Of a stretch of DNA of 21,860 bases, positions 14,635 to 20,109 are shown piece after piece. The first letter of the stretch is position 1. Every line of letters begins with the position of its first letter. The notes under the pieces are model-generated. The model saw only the letters and a list, made by a program, of their open reading frames with translations, did not search any database and was not told the DNA's origin. The position numbers and the translations under genes are program-made. The stretch comes from a virus, in the IMG/VR virus record IMGVR_UViG_3300013102_000081, positions 1-21,860 of that record, one strand, 5' to 3'.

Positions 14635-15183
14635 ATGTCTATTGTCACCCGCGTATGCCACCGCTGCAAAGTAGAGCAGCCCATCGACCAGTTTTACGTC
14701 GAATCCGAAGCTCGGGCCAGCGCCAGACGTGGCAAGAAAACCAAGCAGCCATGCCGCACCTGCAACCAGCGATACCAGGCAGAACGCCGCGCACCACGGC
14801 AGGCCATCGTGGACAAGCTCAAAGCCGAATCAGGCTGCATGGACTGCGGCTTGCATCCGAAGTACCCGCAAGTCTTGGAGTTCGATCACCGACCGGATGA
14901 GAAGAAGCTGTTCCACATCTCCGACCGCATGACCAACGGCACCATAGAAGACCTCCTAACCGAGATCGCTAAGTGCGACATCGTATGCGCCAACTGCCAC
15001 CGCGTCCGCACTGTGGAGAAGAACCAGTTCGGACAGGATCGCGGAACTACCCGCACCCGCATGAAGCAGGTCTACAAGGATAGGCTCGCCGGCCTCGGTC
15101 ATATCTGGGAAGACTCGGAAGTGGCTGCGGCTACCCGCTCGGAACTTGCCAACCAGCTAGAGCTAGACCTATTCGCAGCCTGA
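14635..15183 (+). CDS. HNH endonuclease
   Basis: 182 aa from ATG 14635 (AGGGAG, 7-nt spacer). An upstream in-frame TTG at 14590 lies in the leader hairpin loop and is rejected. An N-terminal zinc-ribbon has C8/C11 and C40/C43. The HNH fold follows: C68-x2-C71, the catalytic-type LEFDHRP (D84-H85), KCDIVCANCHRVRT with C118/C121, N120 and H122. This ribbon-plus-HNH arrangement is widespread in actinophages and cuts DNA; roles include DNA packaging, homing or exclusion. Here it stands alone next to attP with its own leader and a strong terminator, away from any terminase, which argues against a packaging role. Confidence 0.88.
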   Translation: MSIVTRVCHRCKVEQPIDQFYVESEARASARRGKKTKQPCRTCNQRYQAERRAPRQAIVDKLKAESGCMDCGLHPKYPQVLEFDHRPDEKKLFHISDRMTNGTIEDLLTEIAKCDIVCANCHRVRTVEKNQFGQDRGTTRTRMKQVYKDRLAGLGHIWEDSEVAAATRSELANQLELDLFAA

Positions 15184-15191
15184 ACCACAGC

Positions 15192-15223
15192 GCCCCGTCA
15201 TCTTCGGATGGCGGGGCCTTTTT
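15192..15223 (+). terminator. Intrinsic terminator after the HNH gene
   Basis: An 11-bp stem (GCCCCGTCATC with one G-T pair) has a TTCG tetraloop closed by C-G and is followed by CTTTTT. It starts 9 nt after the HNH stop and isolates that gene from the attP region. Confidence 0.92.
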
Positions 15224-15332
15224 GCGTCCCTGAATGTCCCTGAAAGTCTGGGAGCGTTTGAGGGTGGATGGCTAAACGGATGGCTACAGTAGCCGTAGTT
15301 GTGAGGCTGTGATCGACTGGCCCGAGGCATAG

Positions 15333-15362
15333 AAAAACCCCTAGATCTCGCGGATCTAGGGG
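15333..15362 (-). terminator. Intrinsic terminator behind the tRNA-Met half
   Basis: On the reverse strand a perfect 10-bp stem (CCCCTAGATC / GATCTAGGGG, loop of 5) is followed by TTTTTCT, 13 nt after the tRNA 3' end. It would end transcription of the host tRNA regenerated by integration. Its arm also resembles the flanking repeat at 15466-15489, so it may double as an integrase-binding site. Confidence 0.85.
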
Positions 15363-15374
15363 CCTTCTGTTCTG

Positions 15375-15426
15375 TAGCGGTGGGGAGGCTCGATCTCCCG
15401 ACCTCACGATTATGAGTCGTGCGCTC
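15375..15426 (-). other. attP core: 3' half of a tRNA-Met(CAT) gene
   Basis: Reverse strand: D-stem 3' strand GAGC, G, anticodon stem CACGA, loop CTCATAA (anticodon CAT, 15412-15414), stem TCGTG, variable AGGTC, T-arm GGGAG-ATCGAGC-CTCCC, acceptor CACCGCT and discriminator A. The acceptor 5' strand and D-arm 5' half are missing, so this is not a working tRNA gene. Phages that integrate into tRNA genes carry exactly this 3' part to restore the gene on insertion. The matching attB would be an intact tRNA-Met gene. Confidence 0.85.
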
Positions 15427-15604
15427 GGTATTTAATCCATTCGATTTACAAGCCTAGAACCCGCCGAAAACCCCTAGAATACGCGGAACTTACGGGTATC
15501 GCTGGAGTAGCCTGAACACCCCTGAAACTCCTAGGAACGTTTTACTATGGCTAAAGTGCAGGCTATAGAAGAAATCATTTTGCTCAAACCGCCCGAAAAC
15601 GTGC

Positions 15605-15683
15605 GACAATGAAGGCACAAGAAAGCCCCGCGATGCTGTGAACATCCGGGGCGATGACCGACTAACAAGGAGTCGATGCATCA
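15605..15683 (+). promoter_or_regulatory. Promoter and hairpin leader, copy B (methyltransferase-integrase operon)
   Basis: A GACAAT -10-like box (15605-15610) is followed after 14 nt by GCCCCG-C-GATG / loop of 7 / CATC-CGGGGC (15625-15652), the same bulged-C hairpin as copy A but with different base pairs in the inner stem. ATGACCGACTAA (15654-15665) is a three-codon open frame directly after it. AAGGAG (15667-15672) lies 11 nt before ATG 15684. A possible TTGCTC -35 is seen about 19 nt upstream of the -10. Confidence 0.7.
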
Positions 15684-16364
15684 ATGGTAACCCCTTACTA
15701 CCAAGACGACCACGTCACCCTCTACCACGGCGACTGCCTCACTGAGCATCGCGAATGGTTGAATGCGGACGTGCTAGTCACCGACCCGCCATACGGTCGC
15801 TCATGGAGGCAGGGCGACACCGCCGTAGCCCGAGGATGGGAAGCTAACGAGCGAAACGGAATCGCGGGTGACGATTCCAGCCGGACCCGCGATGATGCTC
15901 TGATCCTATGGGGCACGAAGCCTGGAATCGTCTTTGGCGATTTGCTCATCCCCGCACCGAGTAATACCAAACAAGTCCTTGTCTGGGCCAAGGGTCCAAA
16001 CGCTGGCTACATGGGCACCTTCGCTGGATTCAGGCGCGACTTGGAAGGCGTGTATATCGTCGGAAGCTGGCGCGGCGGGGTCGATGGCGAAACATCGGTG
16101 CTGGCATCTCGCGGCGTTTCTGGCGGCAACCTTGCGCGCACCACCGGGCACCCGCACACAAAACCCGCGGACGTAATGGAGCGCCTCATAGGTAAGTGCC
16201 CTCCCGGTATTGTTGCGGACCCGTTTGCCGGCAGCGGATCAACGCTCGTGGCAGCGAAGGCGCTAGGACGCAGGGCCATCGGAGTTGAATTGGAAGAACG
16301 CTACTGCGAGATGGCGGCCAAGCGACTCGCACAAGACCTGCTGGAACTGGAATGGACAGCATGA
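15684..16364 (+). CDS. Site-specific DNA methyltransferase (adenine-N6 or cytosine-N4)
   Basis: 226 aa. Motif IV DPPY is at residues 34-37 and motif I DPFAGSGST at 179-187, followed by GVELEERYCE (200-209). HPHTKP (156-161) is the conserved patch before motif I. DPPY preceding FAGSG marks the beta-class order. All key residues are present, so it should be active; the target sequence cannot be read from here. No restriction enzyme gene adjoins it directly, but the HNH gene with the same leader lies on the other side of attP. It heads an operon in which successive genes overlap or nearly touch through to the integrase. Confidence 0.9.
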   Translation: MVTPYYQDDHVTLYHGDCLTEHREWLNADVLVTDPPYGRSWRQGDTAVARGWEANERNGIAGDDSSRTRDDALILWGTKPGIVFGDLLIPAPSNTKQVLVWAKGPNAGYMGTFAGFRRDLEGVYIVGSWRGGVDGETSVLASRGVSGGNLARTTGHPHTKPADVMERLIGKCPPGIVADPFAGSGSTLVAAKALGRRAIGVELEERYCEMAAKRLAQDLLELEWTA

Positions 16365-16375
16365 AGGGAGCGAGC

Positions 16376-16525
16376 ATGAACATCAGTGACGAGGCCGTCG
16401 AAGCGGCGTGGTGGGCCATGCCGAAAGAATCGTATGTGGACTCGCGGGAACACGTAAGGGTGATGCTGGAGGCCGCGGCACCTCACATGGGCAAAGTATC
16501 GGAAAATAACAAGGGGCCGGAATGA
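16376..16525 (+). CDS. Small hypothetical protein, DEAVEAA type
   Basis: 49 aa (ISDEAVEAAWWAMPKE to RVMLEAAAPHM). ATG 16376 follows AGGGAG with a 5-nt spacer, 11 nt after the methyltransferase stop. The DEAVEAA...LEAAAPHM pattern is a frequent actinophage early-protein signature and is shared with the larger protein at 17441-17743. It looks like a compact helix-loop-helix unit. Function unknown. Its TGA overlaps the next ATG (ATGA). Confidence 0.75.
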   Translation: MNISDEAVEAAWWAMPKESYVDSREHVRVMLEAAAPHMGKVSENNKGPE

Positions 16526-16677
16526 CACTGAAATGCGCGTACTGCTTCTACAGCGTGGACCACAAACCTATAGCCCGGCCTGCCGAATTTGTCATCAACG
16601 GTCAGTCGGTATGCGAAGACCATGTAGATACTGCCGCTCCAGATTTCCACCTGCCAGAGAACGAGAACATTAAGTGA
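16522..16677 (+). CDS. Small zinc-ribbon-like protein
   Basis: 51 aa beginning at an ATGA overlap. CAYC (C5, C8) and VCEDH (C31, H34) give a C-x2-C...C-x2-H zinc-ribbon pattern around a short beta region (ARPAEFVINGQSV). The acidic tail lacks other motifs. It is probably a nucleic-acid or protein-binding knuckle; role unknown. Confidence 0.75.
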   Translation: MTLKCAYCFYSVDHKPIARPAEFVINGQSVCEDHVDTAAPDFHLPENENIK

Positions 16678-16775
16678 CCACGGCACTCACACTCGCCCGG
16701 TCCCGTAACGAAAACCTGTCCGACATCATCCGGGCCGCACTAAACCAATACATCAAACAATGGGGGACGAAATGA
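16674..16775 (+). CDS. Tiny ribbon-helix-helix-like protein
   Basis: 33 aa, GTG 16674 overlapping the previous stop as GTGA and ending in another ATGA overlap. RSRNENLSDIIRAALNQYIK resembles the helical part of ribbon-helix-helix regulators (the S-x-x-IR-x-AL-x-x-Y pattern). The upstream strand is present only as TALTLA. The continuous overlap chain supports translation; DNA binding is inference. Confidence 0.6.
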   Translation: MTTALTLARSRNENLSDIIRAALNQYIKQWGTK

Positions 16776-16924
16776 ACGACTGCACCACCGGAACAACTGA
16801 GCAACCATGCCGGGGCTGCCCAGACTGTCAGGGGATTCCGGGGCCGCAGCCATGCCCCGGAATGTCATGTACTACTCTCGGCCCCTGCAAGCTTGACCGG
16901 GGGCATGGGGGGCTGTGCAAGTGA
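16772..16924 (+). CDS. Cysteine-rich mini-protein
   Basis: 50 aa from ATG 16772 (ATGA overlap). Eight cysteines (residues 4, 13, 16, 19, 28, 33, 39, 49) in a Gly/Pro-rich chain, with CRGCPDC as the densest stretch. It could bind two metal ions or be a disulfide knot; no signal peptide is seen, so metal binding in the cytoplasm is more likely. No family was recognised. The next gene starts inside its stop (GTGA). Confidence 0.7.
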   Translation: MNDCTTGTTEQPCRGCPDCQGIPGPQPCPGMSCTTLGPCKLDRGHGGLCK

Positions 16925-17106
16925 CCGAGCGTGGCCCGCAGTTTGACGCGGCGGTGACGTTGTACGAGGCGGCACAGGCACGCCTCCTGGACCTCATCGA
17001 CAACCCCGAAAAGGACGTGCCCGTGAACGTCTACCGCGACCACCTACGAGCCGCCACACGGGCCGTACAACGGGCGCACAAACAAATGATGGAGGCATGG
17101 GCATGA
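16921..17106 (+). CDS. Small helical hypothetical protein
   Basis: 61 aa. GTG 16921 overlaps the previous TGA and has GGGGGG 8 nt upstream; GTG 16915 would leave no room for a ribosome binding site. The whole sequence is predicted alpha-helical with a DNPEKDVP break and an Arg-rich second helix (YRDHLRAATRAVQRAHKQMM). It may be a helical hairpin that binds a protein partner; function unknown. Confidence 0.7.
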   Translation: MTERGPQFDAAVTLYEAAQARLLDLIDNPEKDVPVNVYRDHLRAATRAVQRAHKQMMEAWA

Positions 17107-17444
17107 ACATCCCGGAAGAGGCCGCTATGGACGAGTCGGAACTATTTGAGCGGCTTATAGAGGTCCGAAATGCGATAGAGGGTGGGTGGCCCCGTACTGC
17201 CGTGGCGTCGCTCAATGTCCTCATTCGTGACAGGTGGGGGACTAAAAATGGTCCGACCTCGACAGGGTTGACCCCCCAAGTGATCCCGGACGATGCGGTA
17301 TGGAGGGCCGGCTGCACTGATTGTGATTGGCGGTACTACACATTGAGTGAGTCGAGGGCGCACGTATGGGCCATATCGCATTCAGATGAGGAAGAAGGGC
17401 ACGCGGTAGAAGTCGCTGCACTGAAAAAAGGAGAGTCGGAGTGA
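17103..17444 (+). CDS. Small protein with C2H2-like zinc finger
   Basis: 113 aa. ATG 17103 is 7 nt after GGAGG (17091-17095) and overlaps the previous stop; ATG 17097 is too close to the ribosome binding site. An N-terminal helical segment (ESELFERLIEVRNAIEGGWP) precedes CTDCDWRYYTLSESRAHVWA with C71, C74, H87 and H93, spaced C-x2-C-x12-H-x5-H. This small finger is common in actinophage early genes. The link PDDAVW before the finger echoes the PDEAVE start of the next gene. Confidence 0.75.
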   Translation: MNIPEEAAMDESELFERLIEVRNAIEGGWPRTAVASLNVLIRDRWGTKNGPTSTGLTPQVIPDDAVWRAGCTDCDWRYYTLSESRAHVWAISHSDEEEGHAVEVAALKKGESE

Positions 17445-17743
17445 TCCCGGACGAGGCGGTAGAAGCGGCGGCGCGAGGTTTAGCTGTGCAGAAGTGGCCC
17501 ACCGCGATAGGCGTGTGGGACTCGTTCGGGCAGGGCATGAAGAATGACTTCCGCGACCAAGCTCGCGCCGCCCTCGAAGCCGCAGCCCCGCACCTTATGG
17601 CTGCCATTCTCGCCCTGCACAGCAAATCAATCGGCTCCTACACCGACGCTGATGGCTGCAAGTGGACAGGCGATTACTGCCAGCATTGCAGGCGTGAATG
17701 GCCCTGTGAGACGGCGGAATTAGTAGAGTCCGCGAATGGCTAG
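17441..17743 (+). CDS. DEAVEAA-type hypothetical protein with C-terminal cysteine cluster
   Basis: 100 aa from GTG 17441 (GTGA overlap, AAGGAG 7 nt upstream). Residues 1-60 are the DEAVEAAARGLA...ARAALEAAAPHL unit also found at 16376-16525. Residues ~70-90 hold C73, C80, C83 and C89 (GDYCQHCRREWPC), a likely zinc knuckle. The 3' end overlaps the integrase start by 8 bp, so integrase translation may depend on it. Function unknown. Confidence 0.75.
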   Translation: MIPDEAVEAAARGLAVQKWPTAIGVWDSFGQGMKNDFRDQARAALEAAAPHLMAAILALHSKSIGSYTDADGCKWTGDYCQHCRREWPCETAELVESANG

Positions 17744-18935
17744 GGGCAAGGGGGAAGGCTCAATCTACAAGCGGGCCAGTGACGGCATGTGGTGTACGTC
17801 GATTGAGTTGCCGCCGGGCCTGGATGGGAAACGACGGCGCAAGGTGGTTTGCCGCAAGAACAAGCCTGACGTGGTGGCTGAGTTGCGGAAAATCCAGGCC
17901 GAACTAGCTAAACGCGGCGACCTGCAAACCAACTCAATCACGCTGGCTAAATGGGCGGCTCACTGGTTGGACAAGATCGCACCCAAGGACATCAAGCCGC
18001 GGACGCTCGCAGGGTACAGGACGGTGATAGACGGCTATGTCGTGCCCGTGCTCGGCAAGAAAACGCTGGGGAAGATCAGCGCCCAAGACGTGCGCCGGCT
18101 CCACGAGGTCATGGCAGCCACCCCCAAGGATCCGAAACTCAGGGGCGGGCGGGAACTTCCGGCAGATACCGTCATGCTGTCCAGTACCTACTGCCTACTC
18201 GCGCACAACGCACTCTCCGTCATGCTCGGCGCCGCCATGAACGAAGGCAAAATCCCCGCCAACCCCTGCGACCTCGTATCGCGGCCCAGGAAGCGAGTGA
18301 CCGACCAAAAGGCGCTGACGCTGCAACAATCCATGGACCTCCTGCTATACCTCAGCACCCACAAAGACCTAGCACTCTGGGCCTGCTACCTACTCACCGG
18401 GGCCAGGCGCGGGGAGATCATCGGCCTCGAACGCGACCGGGTAACCGACGTACTGGACCTGTCGTGGCAGCTCCAACGTATCACCAACATCAAAGACGTG
18501 CCCGACGATTTCGAGTACCGACAAGTCAAGTCCACGCTCTACCTAACCCGGCCCAAATCATCGTCCGGTTGGCGCATCATCCCACTAGTCGAACCGCTAA
18601 AGTCCATCCTCGATCTGCACCTACAGCAGCCCGCGGATGACAACCTGGTGTTCCACGAAGACGGCAGGCCATGGGATCCGGACCGGGTAACGAAAGCCTG
18701 GAAACAACTCATGCGCGACGCCGGGCTACCCGAAGACGTTGTACTCCACGGCGCCCGGCATACAACCGTGGACCTGCTCTACGCCGCCAAGGTCCCCGAA
18801 GACCTCATCCAAGAGATAGTCGGGCACTCCACAAGGGCCATGACACGCCTCTACAAGACCCGCACAGACACCGCCAGAGCACGTGCAGGCATGGAGGCAC
18901 TATCCGCGCTCCTACGCCCGCAAATCGAAGCATGA
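17736..18935 (+). CDS. int: Tyrosine-family integrase
   Basis: 399 aa. Residues 1-60 form the N-terminal arm-binding domain (GKGEGSIYKRASDGMWC, GKRRRKVVCR). Residues ~65-180 form the core-binding domain (AKWAAHWLDKIAPKDIKPRT). The catalytic domain has R224 (TGARRGE), K274 (RPKSSSG), H338 and R341 (HGARHT), H364 (VGHS) and nucleophile Y373 (RLYKTR), so all active-site residues are present. It catalyses site-specific insertion at attP/attB. The gene points away from attP, which lies 2.3 kb upstream, and is the last gene of the methyltransferase operon. Confidence 0.97.
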   Translation: MARGKGEGSIYKRASDGMWCTSIELPPGLDGKRRRKVVCRKNKPDVVAELRKIQAELAKRGDLQTNSITLAKWAAHWLDKIAPKDIKPRTLAGYRTVIDGYVVPVLGKKTLGKISAQDVRRLHEVMAATPKDPKLRGGRELPADTVMLSSTYCLLAHNALSVMLGAAMNEGKIPANPCDLVSRPRKRVTDQKALTLQQSMDLLLYLSTHKDLALWACYLLTGARRGEIIGLERDRVTDVLDLSWQLQRITNIKDVPDDFEYRQVKSTLYLTRPKSSSGWRIIPLVEPLKSILDLHLQQPADDNLVFHEDGRPWDPDRVTKAWKQLMRDAGLPEDVVLHGARHTTVDLLYAAKVPEDLIQEIVGHSTRAMTRLYKTRTDTARARAGMEALSALLRPQIEA

Positions 18936-18947
18936 CCGCACACAAAT

Positions 18948-18990
18948 AGGCCCCGCACTCCCCCCAATCGGAGCGCGGGGCCTCTTTTTT
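18948..18990 (+). terminator. Intrinsic terminator after integrase
   Basis: Stem AGGCCCCGC / GCGGGGCCT is extended by CTCC/GGAG past an A-C mismatch and followed by CTTTTTT. It lies between the integrase and the convergent repressor gene and blocks readthrough into its antisense. Confidence 0.92.
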
Positions 18991-18998
18991 GTTTAAGG

Positions 18999-19262
18999 CT
19001 AGGCCTTCTCACGCTTCCGCCGGCGCACAACCTCATTCGAGAAGTACTCAAGGTCAACATCCAACGCATCGCAGATGGCCTCTATGTCGTTGACTGTAAA
19101 ACTACTCTCATTCCTTAGCCGCTTGCCGAGGTAGGAACGTGACAGGCGAGCCTTCTTTGCGAGGTCCTGAGCTGTGATCGAATGCTCAACCATTAGGACC
19201 TTGACCTGCGCGGACACGGCGCGAGCTAAGGGGCCTGGTTCAGGCTGGGATCCGGATGGCAT
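18999..19262 (-). CDS. Helix-turn-helix repressor A (immunity repressor candidate)
   Basis: 87 aa if started at ATG 19262, which lies 6 nt after TATAGT; a longer start at 19268 would begin directly at that box. The Cro/CI-type HTH covers ITAQDLAKKARLSRSYLGKR with the following helix VNDIEAICDALDVDLEYFSN. The C-terminus is basic (RRRKREK). There is no peptidase or dimerisation domain of the lambda CI kind, as usual for short actinophage repressors. It is divergent to the HTH gene at 19525 across a 260-bp control region with several symmetric sites. It is one of two leftward repressors, so which one gives immunity is open. Confidence 0.82.
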   Translation of the reverse strand: MPSGSQPEPGPLARAVSAQVKVLMVEHSITAQDLAKKARLSRSYLGKRLRNESSFTVNDIEAICDALDVDLEYFSNEVVRRRKREKA

Positions 19263-19268
19263 TCGCAT

Positions 19269-19299
19269 ACTATAGGCACCTTTTAGTCAACAAGTGTTG
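19269..19299 (-). promoter_or_regulatory. Promoter of repressor A with overlapping palindrome
   Basis: TATAGT (19269-19274, reverse strand) ends 6 nt before ATG 19262, indicating a leaderless mRNA. The palindrome CAACA-AG-TGTTG (19288-19299) covers the -35 area and is a good operator candidate. TTGACT at 19285-19290 is only 10 nt from the -10, too close to be its -35. Confidence 0.6.
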
Positions 19300-19311
19300 T
19301 CACAGCGCCAC

Positions 19312-19433
19312 TGCGCCTCTTATGAGGTTATGCGCCTCATATGGGGCTAATCAACTAGTCAAACTGATAGCTAGTCCGTCTAGATACTCTCAAGTAGCGT
19401 CCCAAATAGGGCACAATGTTCCAAAGGGGAACA
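19312..19433. promoter_or_regulatory. Operator-like repeats in the central control region
   Basis: TGCGCCTC-TTATGAGG (19312-19327) and TGCGCCTC-ATATGGGG (19331-19346) form a 19-bp-spaced direct repeat, each with a symmetric CCTC...GRGG core. TGTTCC-AAAGG-GGAACA (19417-19433) is a perfect inverted repeat. TCCCAAAT (19400-19407) also occurs in the promoter of repressor B (19956-19963). These are probably binding sites for the flanking HTH proteins. The rest of 19347-19524 shows only a weak rightward promoter candidate (TTGGGC 19482, TAACTG 19505). Confidence 0.55.
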
Positions 19434-19524
19434 CGTCACGCAGCCGGCACCTACCCCGATTGTCATAGCCTGCCGTTAGGGTTGGGCGACTAACGAATCT
19501 GTACTAACTGCTGGGGACATAAAA

Positions 19525-19710
19525 ATGGAGTTTGAGCGCGCAACGGAACTGACTAGGGCCACGCCTACGGCCACGCTTTGCGAAGTATGGGGCCTGGCCG
19601 CTGAGGATGTGGACGCCCGGAAACGTGCAGAGACCCCGCTCACGATACGTGAAGCGGGGTCCCTTGCCGAGTTACACGGACTGCTGTTAGAGGACATCCT
19701 TAGCGTCTAG
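19525..19710 (+). CDS. Small Cro-like helix-turn-helix protein
   Basis: 61 aa from ATG 19525 with GGGG 8 nt upstream. The sequence ATLCEVWGLAAEDVDARKRA followed by TIREAGSLAELHGLLLEDIL aligns by eye with the second to fifth helices of XRE-type domains; helix 1 is short. It is divergent to repressor A, the classical cro position. Its 3' end overlaps repressor B's 3' end by 24 bp. The call is from position and helix pattern; sequence conservation of the recognition helix is weak. Confidence 0.65.
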   Translation: MEFERATELTRATPTATLCEVWGLAAEDVDARKRAETPLTIREAGSLAELHGLLLEDILSV

Positions 19711-19941
19711 CCGGCGCTGTGCGCGCTGGGCCAGTTCACCAACGGACAGGTCCAGCGCGTTTGCTATTTCCAGGAACGCTGGGAGCGGGATGTCACGGCC
19801 GCCGACAAGGTAGCGGGAGAGCGTGCTGCCAATAATCCCGGTTGCCTTGGCGAGGTCAGCCTGCTTCCAGTCCTTCGCGGCCATTTCGGCTTTGATCTGG
19901 GTAGCAATAGCTGCCTGAATCTCGGTTCCATAATTTCCCAT
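19687..19941 (-). CDS. Helix-turn-helix repressor B
   Basis: 84 aa from ATG 19941, chosen because the -10 TAATCT ends 6 nt upstream; an in-frame GTG at 19947 would fall within the 6 nt. A textbook XRE domain is seen: IKAEMAAKDWKQADLAKATG, then IIGSTLSRYLVGGRDIPLPA and FLEIANALDLSVGELAQRA. The C-terminus is short and basic-acidic with no extra domain. It overlaps the Cro-like gene convergently and is divergent to the HTH gene at 20110. It resembles small phage repressors and plasmid-type regulators alike. Confidence 0.85.
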   Translation of the reverse strand: MGNYGTEIQAAIATQIKAEMAAKDWKQADLAKATGIIGSTLSRYLVGGRDIPLPAFLEIANALDLSVGELAQRAQRRLDAKDVL

Positions 19942-19947
19942 AACCAC

Positions 19948-19988
19948 AGATTATGTCCCAAATGGTCGGTTAACAAGTCAGATTGGGA
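19948..19988 (-). promoter_or_regulatory. Promoter and operator of repressor B (leaderless)
   Basis: Reverse strand TTGTTA (19971-19976), a 17-nt spacer, TAATCT (19948-19953), then 6 nt to ATG 19941: a good sigma-70-type promoter with a leaderless start. TCCCAA (19956-19961), between -35 and -10, and TTGGGA (19983-19988), upstream of -35, form an inverted pair suited to autoregulation. Confidence 0.7.
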
Positions 19989-20073
19989 AATCCTGCGCCT
20001 ATCTTGACCAAAGACTACGCGCAAATCGACGCCCGACTACCTACCTGTACTCAGGTCGAACCATGCCGACTAC

Positions 20074-20109
20074 TTGACTTTCTTCCCATATGGCACGAAA
20101 CTAGTTCAC
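20074..20109 (+). promoter_or_regulatory. Rightward promoter of the second HTH gene (leaderless)
   Basis: TTGACT (20074-20079), a 17-nt spacer and GAAACT (20097-20102) precede ATG 20110 by 7 nt. TTCCCATATGG lies in the spacer and resembles the TCCCAA half-sites near repressor B. No ribosome binding site is seen, again pointing to a leaderless transcript. The TTG at 20074 is therefore a -35 element and not a start codon. Confidence 0.55.

Larger units (their letters stand above)
15225..15540. other. attP region: tRNA-derived core with flanking integrase arm-site candidates
   Basis: This non-coding stretch holds the tRNA-Met 3' half (15375-15426). A ~25-bp imperfect direct repeat GAAAA(A)CCCCTAGA-n3-CGCGGA-n-CT flanks it at 15332-15357 and 15466-15489; the midpoint between copies is about 15411, at the anticodon. 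Farther out, CCTGAA occurs at 15229 and 15239 on the left and at 15511 and 15521 on the right, each pair 10 bp (one helical turn) apart. CCTAGAA occurs at 15453 and 15473, 20 bp apart. Such phased repeats on both sides of a core are expected for arm-type sites of lambda-type tyrosine integrases. The assignment is inferred, but several independent signs agree. Confidence 0.75.

Noticed and set aside
15374-15430. A functional tRNA gene
   Set aside because: The acceptor 5' strand and D-arm 5' half are absent; only the 3' half is present, as expected for an attachment core.
15547-15612. 21-aa open frame just after the attP arm sites
   Set aside because: Poorly spaced ribosome binding site and overlap with the leader B -10 box; more likely chance.
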